Assembly: GCA_001936135.1 (NCBI GenBank)
Contig: CP012817.1
Span: forward strand, 1 to 64,000
Reading direction: 5' to 3'
Origin: Saccharomycopsis fibuligera x Saccharomycopsis cf. fibuligera
Lineage: Eukaryota; Ascomycota; Saccharomycetes; Ascoideales; Saccharomycopsidaceae
DNA length: 64,000 nt
Shown here: one piece after another, positions 1 through 12,206 of the stretch
Numbering within the stretch: the first letter of the stretch is position 1
Layout: each line of letters starts with the position of its first letter
Position numbers and translations under genes: made by a program
Notes under the pieces: generated by a model
The model's input: only the letters and a program-made list of their open reading frames with translations
Databases searched by the model: none
Told to the model about the DNA's origin: nothing

Positions 1-94
1 AACATTCAAGCACCAAGGCATGCTCAACACACATATAGTAGCCCTTGCAAAAAGAATACGCGTGGTGACATTATATACTAACCAAGCAAGGCTG

Positions 95-195
95 AGCGGA
101 AACGAGTAGTACCGCACATCAGCCTGGCGTTTAGTACATAACGCAAAAAAATAGCGCAATTTTGGTTTGCCGAAATGTAAGTAAGGGCCAAAGCC
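95..195 (+). repeat. Left copy of diverged direct repeat
   Basis: About 50 bp centred on the motifs TACATAACGCAAAAAAATAG and GGTTTGCCGAAATGTAAG match 11917-11965 (TACATAACAGAAAAAATAAC, GGTTTGGCGAAAAGTAAG) in the same orientation, at roughly 80% identity by eye. A weaker match follows, TCACACACGGTTTC near 416 against TCACACACAGTTCC near 12052. The copies bracket the recombinase-like pseudogene and the pyrimidine repeat. The rest of 1-494 shows no convincing gene. Confidence 0.6.
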
Positions 196-494
196 TTCAA
201 GTAGGAACACCGCGGTTCAACGCATGTTATGCATAATGCAGCGCATATCGGAGATTCTATTAATAAAACGTTAAACAAAAAACACATCCGGTTTAGCAGC
301 ACAGCCGGTATTTGAGGATGCAGCAACGCCAGCCACTGATTGAATCATATAGCCATGATATGTGTTAGGAGCTCGCGCTAGAAAATCACAGCGTTCATTC
401 TTTTTTGTTAGATTTCACACACGGTTTCAAAGTTAATGTCCAATGCCAAGCTGCAAACAACAATTTTGCAAACACGCCAAAACAAAATGTCTGA

Positions 495-3400
495 TTACTC
501 CTACTCGGGTCTGAGTCTGACAAGGAGTCAGTTGTTTCTATACCGGACCCGGACGAAGTAAACGACCCAGAGTATGTTGCGTCCAAATTTGCCAGCTCCA
601 TCAGCTACTACAAACCCGGATACTATGAGTACTCAGAGAAAAACTTTAGAGCAGATCCAACAGTACAAATTGGGATACTAGGCAGGTCGAACAAAGAGGT
701 GGTCAGTGGTATCCAGTCGATAATTCCAGAATCCAAGAACTACGCTCTTCAGTACAACGAAGAGGAATTCAAATGACTTTTACTACAACACGTTGATGTT
801 TTCGTCACCGCAAATACACTCAAGCAATTCGGACTAGTAATCTCAAGGTCAACCTTGCAACTAGTTCACATGAAAAGTTTAAAAGACTTTACCAAGAACC
901 GTCATATAGCGATTGTGGGCAACTATCTAAAGACTTTGAGCCAATTGGTCAAAGACGTGTTGCAGCTGACAATTATAATGATGTTTACGAAAAGACAAAG
1001 GAAGGTGGAGACTGAAATAATGTACATCTTCTACTCTAATAACTACAGACCAAGAAAAAAAAACCCTGGGGCAATTTCTATCCCCAAACCAAAATAATGC
1101 CGTATGATCCGGAAATAGTAGAAAATCGAAAAAAATGGACAGGCTTCTACTCCTTTTTTCCCAATGTCATGGGCACTTTGGGTTGCCCGTTTTTGTATCC
1201 TTTGCATGCAGTGGATGCTTTATGCACTTGAGCAACAAAGGGCTAAACTCACAGCATTTCAAAGACTGTCCAAAAACTACTGGCGAAAAAAACCCAAAAC
1301 CAGTACTCAAGGTTTCCAACTTATCAAGGGAGAGATGTTGATGATATACTTACCGGAAAGGTTGAATCCAGTTTTGAAAGAAAGATACGAGACAGGAGAA
1401 CAAGAGACAAAACTGTTGCTATCACTAGAAGAAGTGACCAACTCTCAGTTAGCGAAAGACTTTGTCGAGCATTCCAGCTCCTCAATAATTCACTCAGTCG
1501 AACAGAAAAGCACGCCAATGTACAGCATGCTCTACAAGGCCATTCTTCTACATTTGCTTCAACACCACCTTCCGATATCCAGACGTATGCAAGAAAACGG
1601 CACAAACTTTACGAAATCAGAAGAGTTTGCATTTTTCAGCTCCCATGAAAAGTTTATTTTCAGGCTCAAAGACAATGTTAGCGGCTTGCGAAATGTTAGC
1701 TCAGTTGCTAGCACTTTACTCTGCTCAATTTTGTCAATTTACATAATCAGAAATAAACCAGAGCACCAACATCTAGTCAACAAAGCCTGGGGAGAGTCCC
1801 AGTACTTTGACCCAATCTTTGGAGCGCTGCAAGCGCGCCAGTTCGATCTGATTATTAGCATTTTGGTGAGGCACCAAAACACAACTAGCAGCGTGGTGAA
1901 CGTACCATTTGAAAAGCTCGGTACCGAGACCGAAGTCCAGCTTGAGGAGTTCAGCCGCGCCAGCATCTCAAAGTTTCCCGAATTTTTAGAAATGGGCAAC
2001 AGGTGCCTCATTTCTCTATACCTTATGGCTGTTAAAAGGACCCCGATGAAAGGTGACGGGGACAATTTTGTCAAGTGCTATTATCAATCTCCAATGGCGT
2101 TTGGTCTACTTTCACTCAGCCATAAAACTGGATACGGATCCCTGGGGGCGCGGCAAGTGGCTCTCAAGCCGCCCGGGACTATTATAAAATACTTTAACGG
2201 AATCCAGTACTTACTCCGGCTACATATCTTGGTCGGCTGGTCCAAAAGAGTTCTGGATCCAAGAGCAGATGTGGAACAGGAGTCGGTCAGAGCCAAAGAA
2301 AAAGCCAGACCAATTGCATCTGGAGTGATGCAATATTTGTATAAACACTTTATCAAACTTTTAAAGGACATAAATTACAGTCATCAACAACGCACCACAC
2401 CAGTCACATACGATGAGGAAAGCAATACGTGTGAAGTAAAAACCACCCACACTAGTGAAGGCACCACGACCATTGGGATGAAAAAGTACACTGACTCCAT
2501 AGCAAAGATTTCGGAGAAAATCATTCAGCTAACACATCAGTCGTTGAAGGGCTTTAGCGACTTTCGCTTTGACACCTTGAGCAAAACTGACAAGGCTACT
2601 GGGGCTTGTATCTTTGATCTCGCATACGGAGTGCATATTTCGGCCCATTTCAAGTACCTTGTGCAGCTTGAAGCCAATCATGCACTATCTGTGGATTACG
2701 AAAAATTTCGGAAGGAATACGAAAAGGTAGAGGTGTTGATTCAGGCGTTAATCATATTGCTCAACACTCATGCTCGTTCAACAGAATTTGACTTGCACAT
2801 GTCTGGGGCACGCAAGGGCCTCATTGTGGATATGACAGGCAAGGTGATTTCATTTGTGTTTTATAAAAACAAAGTTGCTACGAATCCGCCGATAGTACGG
2901 TCAATCAGAGAAGGAAAGCTTGTGAGCAATGCACTATTCCAATCACTCATTATCCATTTCAGTTTTTTGAGGACAACCTACAGTAACATCATCCACATCT
3001 TTAACTTGGACGTATTCCTTCATAAGGGAACTCCTGTCGAGCTTGCAAATGCCTTGAACTTTCGCATAAACTGGAGATGTTTTCGCGTTGTCCACACAAA
3101 CTTTTATCATGCGATGGTGGAGGAAGAATTCATTCAAACGGAGGTTAAAAAAGAGCAGCTAGCAAGAATGTGTGGTCATTCTATGAAAACTTATAACCGC
3201 ACATATAACCGCAACGCGGGGTTAGAAAAGGAGTTTAAGTCTTCTTTTGTGGCTAATTCGATATGGTTAAGGGAACTTGAACGGGCAAAAGCGGAGAGTT
3301 GTGATGAAGACAATGAGCATTATAATCCAGCCGAAGCTAACCAAGCTGACAACAGTGAAAGTGAGTTTGAGGATAGCGACAACGTTGATGCTGAAGATCG

Positions 3401-3566
3401 CTATGCAAGTGAAGCAAATTCGTATAGCGACGATGACAACAAGGACGATGATGCTCTCGGTGAGAATGCTGATGGGTCGAACTTGTTTGTGCATGATGAT
3501 GCGAGTGATGTTTCAGACATTGAAGAATCAAGAAAAACAAAGCGCCAAAGACGGAGGATACGTTAG
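495..3566 (+). pseudogene. Tyrosine-recombinase-like part of a telomere-linked-helicase family gene, 5' end frameshifted
   Basis: The long frame from 1164 encodes 800 residues. Near its C-terminus it has ARMCGHSMKTYNRTYNR, which resembles the GHS...Y box ending the catalytic domain of tyrosine recombinases. As I recall it, a similar box precedes the helicase in single-chain fungal telomere-linked RecQ proteins. An acidic tail and a basic end (TKRQRRRIR) follow. Upstream, protein-like frames continue without an ATG start: 495-776, 775-837, 836-1015 and 1067-1231, each ending at a stop while the next frame takes over. The 1067-1231 frame (KKWTGFYSFFPNVMG) seems to join the long frame just past 1164, so the ATG at 1164 is probably internal and out of frame with the true N-terminus. 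This reads as a gene with at least four frame disruptions. Assembly indels are an alternative, since one break lies beside a run of nine A. No other part of the protein is recognised with confidence. Confidence 0.55.
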
Positions 3567-3595
3567 ATTTTAGGTGACAAGTTTCAGCTTTTATT

Positions 3596-3635
<40 letters not shown>

Positions 3636-4851
3636 GTTTTATTTTTGTTTAACATTGTTGTTGTTTTCATTCATTTGTAATTTGTAAATAGCTAGTTAAA
3701 TAATCTTGTGTATAACATAAACCAAAATCATGTAAATACTTTTAAACACAAACCAACTGCTATAATGCGTAGCCAATGAAACAACTTACAACTCCATTCT
3801 CAAGTACAGCACCATTAGCTGGAAGGAAAAATAAAACAAAGACTAAAGAAATAAGAAAAGGCGCAGAATTTTAGGATAAAGAGCAAGCATCAAGCAGGTT
3901 CACTCGTGTTGAGTTAGTTACACTTTTGCAATTGATGTCACTAAGTTAAGACACCTAACAAATACCTTGTGGTAAAAAGTCAACCACTTGTGTGCACAAA
4001 CAGTTTTTTCTATTCCCAGATGAATTAACCCAGTTTTTGTTTACAGCATCAGGGAGTGTGAAAAAAACGTTACTGTAGTAGGGCCGATTGGTAGATCAAG
4101 CGGTAATGTGTTAAAATGCAAGTATCATTTAACTCATTCGATTGCCTCTGACTTGCTTTATCTACTACTTTGCTACTTGCGCGCACTTGGCTTATGTTAT
4201 GTCTATTGCCTACCATTCTCTCTGCACTACTAATCCACAGCTTTGCCATATTGTTTCCTAGTCCGCAGCAATATTCACCTTACACTTTTCCGGCCATTTG
4301 AGCAGAATGGGTATATACCAATACGACGGCATACAAGTCATGTTGGGCTGTAGTGCGTTCACTTGCATAATCAGCACCAAAGAGACGGAAAACAGATTGA
4401 GAGAGACTGTTATATAAGAGTAACAGGAACCACAATAAGACAGTAGTACACTTAGATTGCAAAATTCATTTTTTAACAAAAATACATTACAGATACGTTT
4501 ATCTAAAAACACACGGTAAAAAGCACACTACTCCAAGGTACAATACCAATTATAGGCCAAAGGCTTTGCAAGGCGAGCATCGCTAACTGCACGATACGTA
4601 CTGCGCCGCAAAAAAAAAAGTACTCCTCCATAAAAACTGGCGATTAGACGGATAAGCCTTTGCACAAGTGCATCACTAACGGGACGGATCAGCAAATAGA
4701 AGAAAAACGGTTTTCCAAGCGACACTGGAGCTGCAAGTCGGAAGTCGGAAAAAAAAAAAAAAACACACTACGCAAAAATGCAAGAATATCAAACACCTGA
4801 TCACCTGCAGCTAAAATCTGCTGTCTATATCTCATCATTGAGTTGACACAG
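3567..4851. other. Gene-free stretch with 37-nt poly(dT)
   Basis: AT-rich sequence with a T run at 3598-3634 just after the pseudogene. Only short overlapping ORFs occur, with no recognisable protein. I see no RNA gene. Confidence 0.5.
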
Positions 4852-5169
4852 CACCTTGGCTGGGAACAACAACCCGGTAGCGTTACCGAGGCGGGGCACC
4901 GGAACCTGTCAGTCAAACCGCACCGTAGGAGGGCTACCTCACCGGGAAGGCAATCCGCACCTTGGCTGGGAACAACAACCCGGTAGCGTTACCGAGGCGG
5001 GGCACCGGAACCTGTCAGTCAAACCGCACCGTAGGAGGGCTACCTCACCGGGAAGGCAATCCGCACCTAGGCTGGGGAAAACAACCCGGTAGCGTTACCG
5101 AGGAGGGGCCCCGGAACCTGCGAGTAAAACCGCACCGTAGGAGGGCTACCTCACCTGGATGGAAATCCG
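4852..5169. repeat. GC-rich tandem repeat, three 106-bp units
   Basis: Units begin at 4852, 4958 and 5064 with CACCTTGGCTGGG or CACCTAGGCTGGG, and a fourth partial start lies at 5170. Units 1 and 2 look identical; unit 3 has several substitutions. Each unit carries CCCGGTAGCGTTACCGAGG and GTAGGAGGGCTACCTCACC. The second of these is an imperfect inverted repeat. The 106-bp period is not a multiple of three, so the open frames across it are not conserved coding sequence. It is far richer in GC than its surroundings, which suggests a subtelomeric minisatellite. Confidence 0.9.
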
Positions 5170-5460
5170 CACCTAGACGGCACATCACACCGTTGGAGGC
5201 GCACCCCTGGCCAAAACCCCCGGAAAAGGGCACCCCGAGGCGAAAACCCGAGGGCAAAACCCAAGCCAAGGCCATCCACCATCACCCCGAGCGGTTACCG
5301 AGAAAGGGGCGAACCCAGGCACCGAACCCTGGGGGCGGCACGGCACCCTGGGGCGGCACCGGGGAGATGTGCACGTGACCACCCTGGGATTGGGAAAAGA
5401 CATAGTTAAGAAAACACCCCTGGGGCATAGATAAGGGAGCACCTGGACACCTAGGAGGGG
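5170..5460. other. GC-rich unique segment after the minisatellite
   Basis: It continues the high GC of the 106-bp array, with runs such as CCCTGGGGGCGGCACGGC. No protein is recognised; the ORFs in all frames are a by-product of GC richness. At about 5460 the composition switches abruptly to C/T-rich DNA. Confidence 0.5.
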
Positions 5461-8400
5461 AGGAGAGAAAAAAAGCGAGTATGATAAAGTACACTCCTCT
5501 TATTTCCCTTTCCAATTCCTTATTCCTCTCCTTCCTCTTCCTACCTTCCCTCTCTCTCCAAATCTCTTTATTCCCTCCACACTCCATCATATCTCAATCT
5601 CATTCTTCCCTCCTCTCTCTCTTTTCTTCTTCTATTTTATAACCTCATCCATAATCTCTTCAATTATATCCTCCACCACTCCTCTTTCTCCCTTCTTATC
5701 TTCTCCTTCCTCCTCTCTTTCTCTCCACTCCCCTCCGTCAAATATTTTATTTTTCCTCAAAAATAAAAATCTCTTCAATAATTTTTACATCGCTCCCGCC
5801 TCACTCTCTACCCTTACCCGTCTTTCATATCCCTCTTACCCATCTTCAAATATATCTTATCTTCTTCTTCACTTCCAATACAATCTCTTGCTCTTTTATC
5901 TCCTTATCCCTCACCTTCCTAACATCTCTCTTTACATCTTCTTCTTTCTCTTCTCTTCTTCTCTTTTCTCCCCATCTTACACCTCTTCTCCTATCATATT
6001 TACCACTCTTCACTTTCCTCTTCTCTCCTTCTCTTTTCCTCCTCTCAAAATAAATTCATCCCGCCGCCCTTGCCTACTTTCCATACTTCCATCTCTTATA
6101 TAATCAATCCTCCACTTATAACTCCAACTCTATCACTTACCTGCCTTCCACTTTTTTTCTTCTCCCTGTTTTCTTACCTTCCCAACCCCCTTCATTTCTA
6201 TCTTGTATTCTTCCCTCATATACCACCCTTCTGCAACTATATATTACCAATATATTACTTTTCTCTTCTTCCTTTCCACTATTTTCCTACTGTTTGCTTA
6301 CTAAATTCCCGACACCCTTGCAAAATCTCCTCTATTATTTTCTCATCTTGTATTGTTTTCTCAATTGTATTGTTTCCACATCTTCTATTATTTTCTCATC
6401 TTGTATTGTTCTCTCACCAATACCTTCCTCCTGCTTCTCCCGTATTCTTCTCACTTTTCTTACTACTACTACTGCAATATTTCCTGTGCTTTTATCTCAA
6501 CGCCCTTCCATACTATCTTTTACTGTTCTCTCACCAATACCATCCTCCTACAATCTTATATTACCAACAAATTACTCGTCTGTAACTCCTATTACTACTA
6601 CTGCCGTACTTCTGCTATCTTCCTACTGTTTCCTTACTACCTTCCCAACTCCCACCCTCCTGCCTCTTCCATATTACCAATATAATATTTCTCTGTAATT
6701 TCTATTCTTTCCTCTACCCTTCCCCTGTTCTACTATATCGACGCCCTTCTGTACTATCTTGTACCATTTTCTAACATACCACCCTCCTGCCTCTCCCTTA
6801 TTACTAATATAATACTTTTCTGTCACTTCTATTCTTTCCATTATCTTCCTATTATTTTTACTACCTTCCCAACGCCCTTCCGTACTATCTTGTACCATTC
6901 TCGAATCTTACCAATATAATATTTTTCTGTCACTTCTTCTCTCTCCACTATCTATCCGCTGTTCTACTACTTCGACGCCCTTCTGTACTATCGTGTATCA
7001 ATCTTTCTCACTTACCACCCTCTTACTTCTCCATATATTACCTTTACAATACTTGTCTGCTACTTGTTTTATCTTTAATATCTTTCTCTTACTACCTTCC
7101 CGACGCTCTTCCGTTCTGTCGTGTATCAATCTCTCACTTACCACCCTCTTACTTCTCCCATATTACATTTATAATACTTTTTGTCACTTTCATTCTTTCC
7201 ATTATTTTCCTATTATTTTTAACACCTTCCCGACACCCTTGCAAAATATCTTGTATCAATTTTTCTCACTTACCACCCTCCTACCTCCCCCGTATTGCCA
7301 ATATAATACCTGTCTGCTACTCCTACTATCTTTTCTATCGTTCTAATACTACTGCAATACATCTTTTCTCTTCTCTCTGTTCTATTACCTCGACACCCTT
7401 GCTTACCATCATCATAACTACCCCATATTATCAATATAATACTTTTTGTCACTTTTAATCTTTTTCCATTATTTTCATATTATTTTTAATACCTTCCCGA
7501 CGCACTTCCCGACGCCCTTACATACGATCTTCTATTGTTATCTCACGAATACCGTTCTCCTGCGATCTTATATTATCAACAAATTACTTCTCTGTTACTC
7601 ATATTCTTTCCACTACCTTCCCGACGCCTTTCTGTACTGTGTTGTATCACTTTCTCACATACAACCCGCTACTTTTCCCATATTATCATTATAATACTTT
7701 TCTGTTATCATACTCTTTCCTCTATCTTTCCCCTCTTGTACTATCTCCACATCCTTCTGTACTGTATTGTACCGTTGTCTGTCGTAACACCCTTTTACGA
7801 CTCTATATTACCGATATATTTTTTTGTCGCTACTTTATTCTTTCCATTGTTTTTCCTCTGTTTTTTCACTTCTTTCCCCACGCACTTTCATACTATCTTA
7901 TATCAATCTCTCACTTGCCACCCTTTTACAACTATATATTACCATTGTAATACTTGTCCGTCACTCATATTCCCTACTGTCTTTACTATCGTTCTACTGT
8001 TACTGCACTACGTCTTTTATTCTTTCTACACACTGTTTTATTATCTTCCCGACGCCCTTCCGTACTGTCATATCAATCTCTCTCGTACCACCCTCCTGCG
8101 ATCTTATTACCATTATAATACTTTTCTGTAACTTCTATTTTTACTATCTTTTTACTACTACTTCATACTGTTTTCTCTTTCCCCTGTTCTATTATCTCGA
8201 CGTTCTTTCATACTGTCGTATCATTCTCTCACTTACCACCCTCCTACAACCATATATTACCAATACCATACCTTTCTGTCACTCGTACTCTTTCCACTAT
8301 CTGCCTACTGCTACACTTACTACTGTTTTCTTACTACCTTCCTGACACTATCCATACTTCTTGTATTGCTCTCTTTTACTTATCACCCTTACACCACACG

Positions 8401-8760
8401 TAAATTGCCAATATAATACCTTTTTGTAACTCGTACTCTTTCCACTGTCTGCCTACTGCTACTGCACTACACCATTTCGCTTAATACTGACTTCTTATCT
8501 TCCCGACGCTCTTCCTTACTATCTTGTATCAGTCATTATCATACCACCCTTACACCACATACATGTTACCAATACAATACCTTTCTTTGTCACTTGTTCT
8601 ATATTTACTATCTTCCCTCCACCCTTACAATATCAAGCTATTTCTGCCTATTCTCTTTATACCCACTTCTGCCTGTTATCTCCACATTCTGCTCGTACTC
8701 TTCCTTTTGTATTTGCATATCCTCCGTTTGTTTCCCTTTGCCTTTGCTCCATCCTATTTT
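5460..8760 (+). repeat. G-depleted pyrimidine tract with about 17 diverged ~130-bp units
   Basis: Nearly all bases on this strand are C, T or A; G is roughly 5% by eye. From about 6235 a diverged unit recurs. One marker is TTACCAATATAATAC, with variants starting near 6244, 6561, 6674, 6801, 6908, 7038, 7162, 7295, 7428, 7572, 7682, 7808, 7939, 8105, 8256, 8405 and 8566, mostly 105-170 bp apart. The other is TTCCCGACGCCCTTCC, often followed by GTACTATCTTGTATC. Long + strand ORFs here (up to 198 codons) are low-complexity Leu/Ser/Tyr/Phe chains produced by the base composition, so I do not call them genes. Confidence 0.8.
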
Positions 8761-9321
8761 TTGACTCTCTGAAAGCTTTACATAAAATCACTGTTTTTTT
8801 TTTCACTTTTTTCTCTGCTCTATTATCACTGCTGCACTAATATTACTGCTACAGTATTGTTCTTACTAATTCTCTCGTGTTTTTCTTTTTATACTTCTTC
8901 CTTATTTCCCCACACAACTTGCACCGCACTGTCCCACTTGTTTTCCAGCTGATGCTCTTTGTTTCTGACAAGCATAAATATTATCTCAACTTATTACCTG
9001 AACGCTGCTCTTGCTCCACTTCATCGCTTTTTTTCTCATCTATCCGATATCCTAAACTCTATAAACGCATTGCGTTTTGTCTTGTCTTGCTCCCCAGCGA
9101 CTCTTACACCCTGCCCTTAGCCGATATATACACTAGCTGCTGCCTTTTTCTCACCCTGAACTGTCTCCTTTCCATATTCCAATCGTTTTTATGTTTTTTC
9201 TTCTGTGATCTTGCCTGTTCTCAGCGCATATTCTTAACCTCCGCCAATATATTCGCTGCATGTGTGTTGCTTTTTTTGTGTTCTCGTCATCGACATTGTC
9301 CTTGACAGCTTGATATTTACC

Positions 9322-9353
<32 letters not shown>

Positions 9354-10193
9354 CATTTTCATTACATATTATTTCTCAGCAACTATAAATTGTCCCACCC
9401 TAGCCATCACTCTAATAGTCTCTTACTTGACAAGCGTGTTAAATAATTGACGTTGCACAGAATCTGTCTTCACACCGCTCTCTTGCCTGCTCCAATCTCA
9501 ATTCCGACCATCTCCAATTGTATACAACCCTTTATTAATTACCTTTTGCGTGCTCGATGCAATTACTACTTCTGCCCCCTTGTCACCTACCATTTTAGTC
9601 TGTTACAATAACTTCCCCTTTCTTTACAACACCCATCCTTTTATACCTCCAGTGCGTCCTTGCAGTACTTGCTCACTACAATCCGTCCCACCCGCAGTAT
9701 CGTGATTGTTTTTCATTATTGAGTGCTTGACCTTGATCCACACTTCTGACCCTTTGCTTTGTTTTTATATTGCGATTATTTAACTTTATTTTATTTTTAC
9801 ACCCGTGTTATATGTTACTAAAGTAAAGCTCATCATGTTATTTTGCTCCTGTTCACTACCTTTGTCTGTGCCCGCATTCCCACCATATTAGCTGCATACT
9901 ACCTCGTTTTTCTTCCCCGTGTTCTGTCCATGATCTTCCCGACATGCATAATGCAATCCAGCCTCCTAGCTCTATCTCTCTCTGTGTGTGTCACTCACCA
10001 CCCTCAAACATCTGTTATAGTAGCCCAATTCTCACTTTGATAGTTTGAAAATGACCCACACTTGCCTGCTAAGTTATGCTCTTCAAATATTACAGACTGT
10101 GAGTGCCTTGCTTGCATTTCTATTTGACCATTGTGTACCCGACCATAGTAGCTCCTCCAAGAAGTATACTACTCTAGCACATTCTGTTAAAAT

Positions 10194-10229
<36 letters not shown>

Positions 10230-12206
10230 TTTTTATGTTTTATTTATTTTTTTTAAATGCTTCCAGTATTGCCAGCAACTCTTGTCACTTTTTTTTGACC
10301 ATTTATTTTGCTAATCTCTACGCATACTTTGACATTACATTATCTTAATCGTTTCACCTGTTATCATTTACTGTTTATAGCAATTGCAAAAATTACTTGA
10401 GTCTAAAGCAATGTTTTTTTTTCGTCTTCTTGTCACATTTGAGCTATTCTCGGGAAACTGAGATGCATTGTGTCTTTCAAGCAAAATGCACCTCACTAAC
10501 TAGCACTTGCTATTTCTGCCACTGCGATATCCAAGTAAGCAATATCAAACTGCATCTGTACTATTTTCCCTAGCCCTGCTGATCTGCCTACTACCGTCCC
10601 AACATGCAACACATATGTGCCTCTTATAGCTACCACATCAGCTGTATATTGCATTGTTTATTGTCCTTGTACTCTGACTTTGATCCTCCGATCGCCTTGT
10701 TTATCCTCCGATCGCCTTGTTGTGCCACATCTAAAGCTGCTGCCACTGCTTTTTCTAGATAAGCAGATCCGAGCTGCCGACTAAACAGTATATAGAGAAG
10801 ATCACCGATATCAATGAGTAAGTTGCCTACACCCAATGCACAGAAACAACACTTTACACGTTGTCTCAGTTCCAATCTTGCTCGGGTGTTTTTTAATTTT
10901 TTCCCTTGCACGCGTTCTACTATGCTACATCCAACCAACCAACTACGCATTATTATGTGACAACTTGTAGAGCAGTCCAGTGAAAATCAATTGTCAGACG
11001 TATACCGTGTATTTGAGCTAGATACATCCAGTTCAAATAAAAAAACAGAATAATACACACAAAGTTTCGATCTACTTCCATGACTAGTTGACTGCTACCT
11101 CTGACAAAGCAGTATTGACAATCACTTAAGCACTCACTTTGCAATCCTTTTATTTTTGTCCTTCTTGCAGAGTACCTGCGAGCGCCGCTGTTTGTTTTGT
11201 GCGTACTTATGTGTCATTTTGTAGTGCGTATTGTTTCCCCGGTGCATACGAACAAATACTACAAATAAGTGCATATGTATGCGCAGTCCACCTTTGCTTC
11301 CTGCAAGACCCTCGCTTTTCCGCTCGCGAAACCAACCCCAACATGCTCTAGCAAAAGCCCACACAGAGTAGCACCACTTGTCAGACAGACACCAATACCA
11401 GCGCGCGCTCCTGTAATCTTGTAACCGGCTTTAGATGTAATGATCTTATTTACTGTACCTAGTGCCAGACTAGTCACTTAGCCGGCTTCTATTCTATAGA
11501 TTACTTCGACTCGACCATCATCTTCTAGCCGAACCATGACAAGTCAATAGGGCACAAACATATTCAAGCTTCGACAACCTAAAAGAGAGAGAAAACACTC
11601 TCCAACGATACTGTTGTTTTTTTTTTTTTTATTTTTTTTTTTTTTTTTTTTTGTCCTAAACAAGAAAAACAACGACAAATTATGGAACGATAAATTGTTT
11701 ACAAAGCCCGCGAAATACTGATAGTGGCAATTTGAAGATTACACAACATATGGACATAACTTTCCAGAAGAAATAAGAAGCTGCCAGGCAGAGAAGAATA
11801 AATACAAGATTATGTACAAAATATGCAACTGGATAAAAAGGGAAACTGAAGGAAAAGATCCTACTTGGTCAGAATCTGGTTGAGCGCGGAGGAACTATGC
11901 GGTTTGGCGCGGCTTACTACATAACAGAAAAAATAACGGAATTTCGGTTTGGCGAAAAGTAAGGAAAAACGCAGCTTGGGGCCATTGCTGCAGTAGACAT
12001 ATAGGTGAAATGTCAAGGACAGCATTAAATACAGAATGATGACCTAAAAGTCACACACAGTTCCGAGTTATAATCAAACTTTGTTACTGGTGTATCAAGA
12101 AGATAGAAAAATAGAAAAATAGAAAAAGAGAAAAAGAGAAAAAAAATACTGTAATAGTAAACCCCTATATCGAAAAAATATCACCGCTTTGAGCGAATGG
12201 TTTATA
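8760..12206. other. Gene-free stretch with poly(dT) tracts
   Basis: T-rich DNA with T runs at 9323-9353, 10195-10227 and 11617-11652 (one A inside), a perfect 20-bp tandem duplication at 10683-10722 containing CCGATCGCC, and an AGAAAAAT/AGAAAAAG microsatellite near 12102-12146. No recognisable protein or tRNA. The right copy of the direct repeat lies inside, at 11877-11985. Confidence 0.6.
11877..11985 (+). repeat. Right copy of diverged direct repeat
   Basis: It shares TACATAAC and GGTTTGGCGAAAAGTAAG-type motifs with 95-195, same orientation, about 11.8 kb apart. The core GGTTTGGCGAAA is a short imperfect inverted repeat with the preceding TTTC. It ends about 220 bp from the stop codon of the helicase gene on the opposite strand. 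Confidence 0.6.

Noticed and set aside
3267-3573. Overlapping ORFs on both strands at the end of the recombinase-like gene
   Set aside because: They are shadows of its acidic repeat-rich tail.
4856-5378. ORFs of 78 and 138 codons across the 106-bp repeat
   Set aside because: The 106-bp period shifts frame each unit, so the same peptide is read in different frames. The repeat is a DNA feature.
5888-8345. Long + strand ORFs of up to 198 codons in the pyrimidine tract
   Set aside because: They overlap in two or three frames, consist of Leu/Ser/Phe/Tyr/Thr, and follow from G-poor DNA, where stop codons are scarce on this strand.
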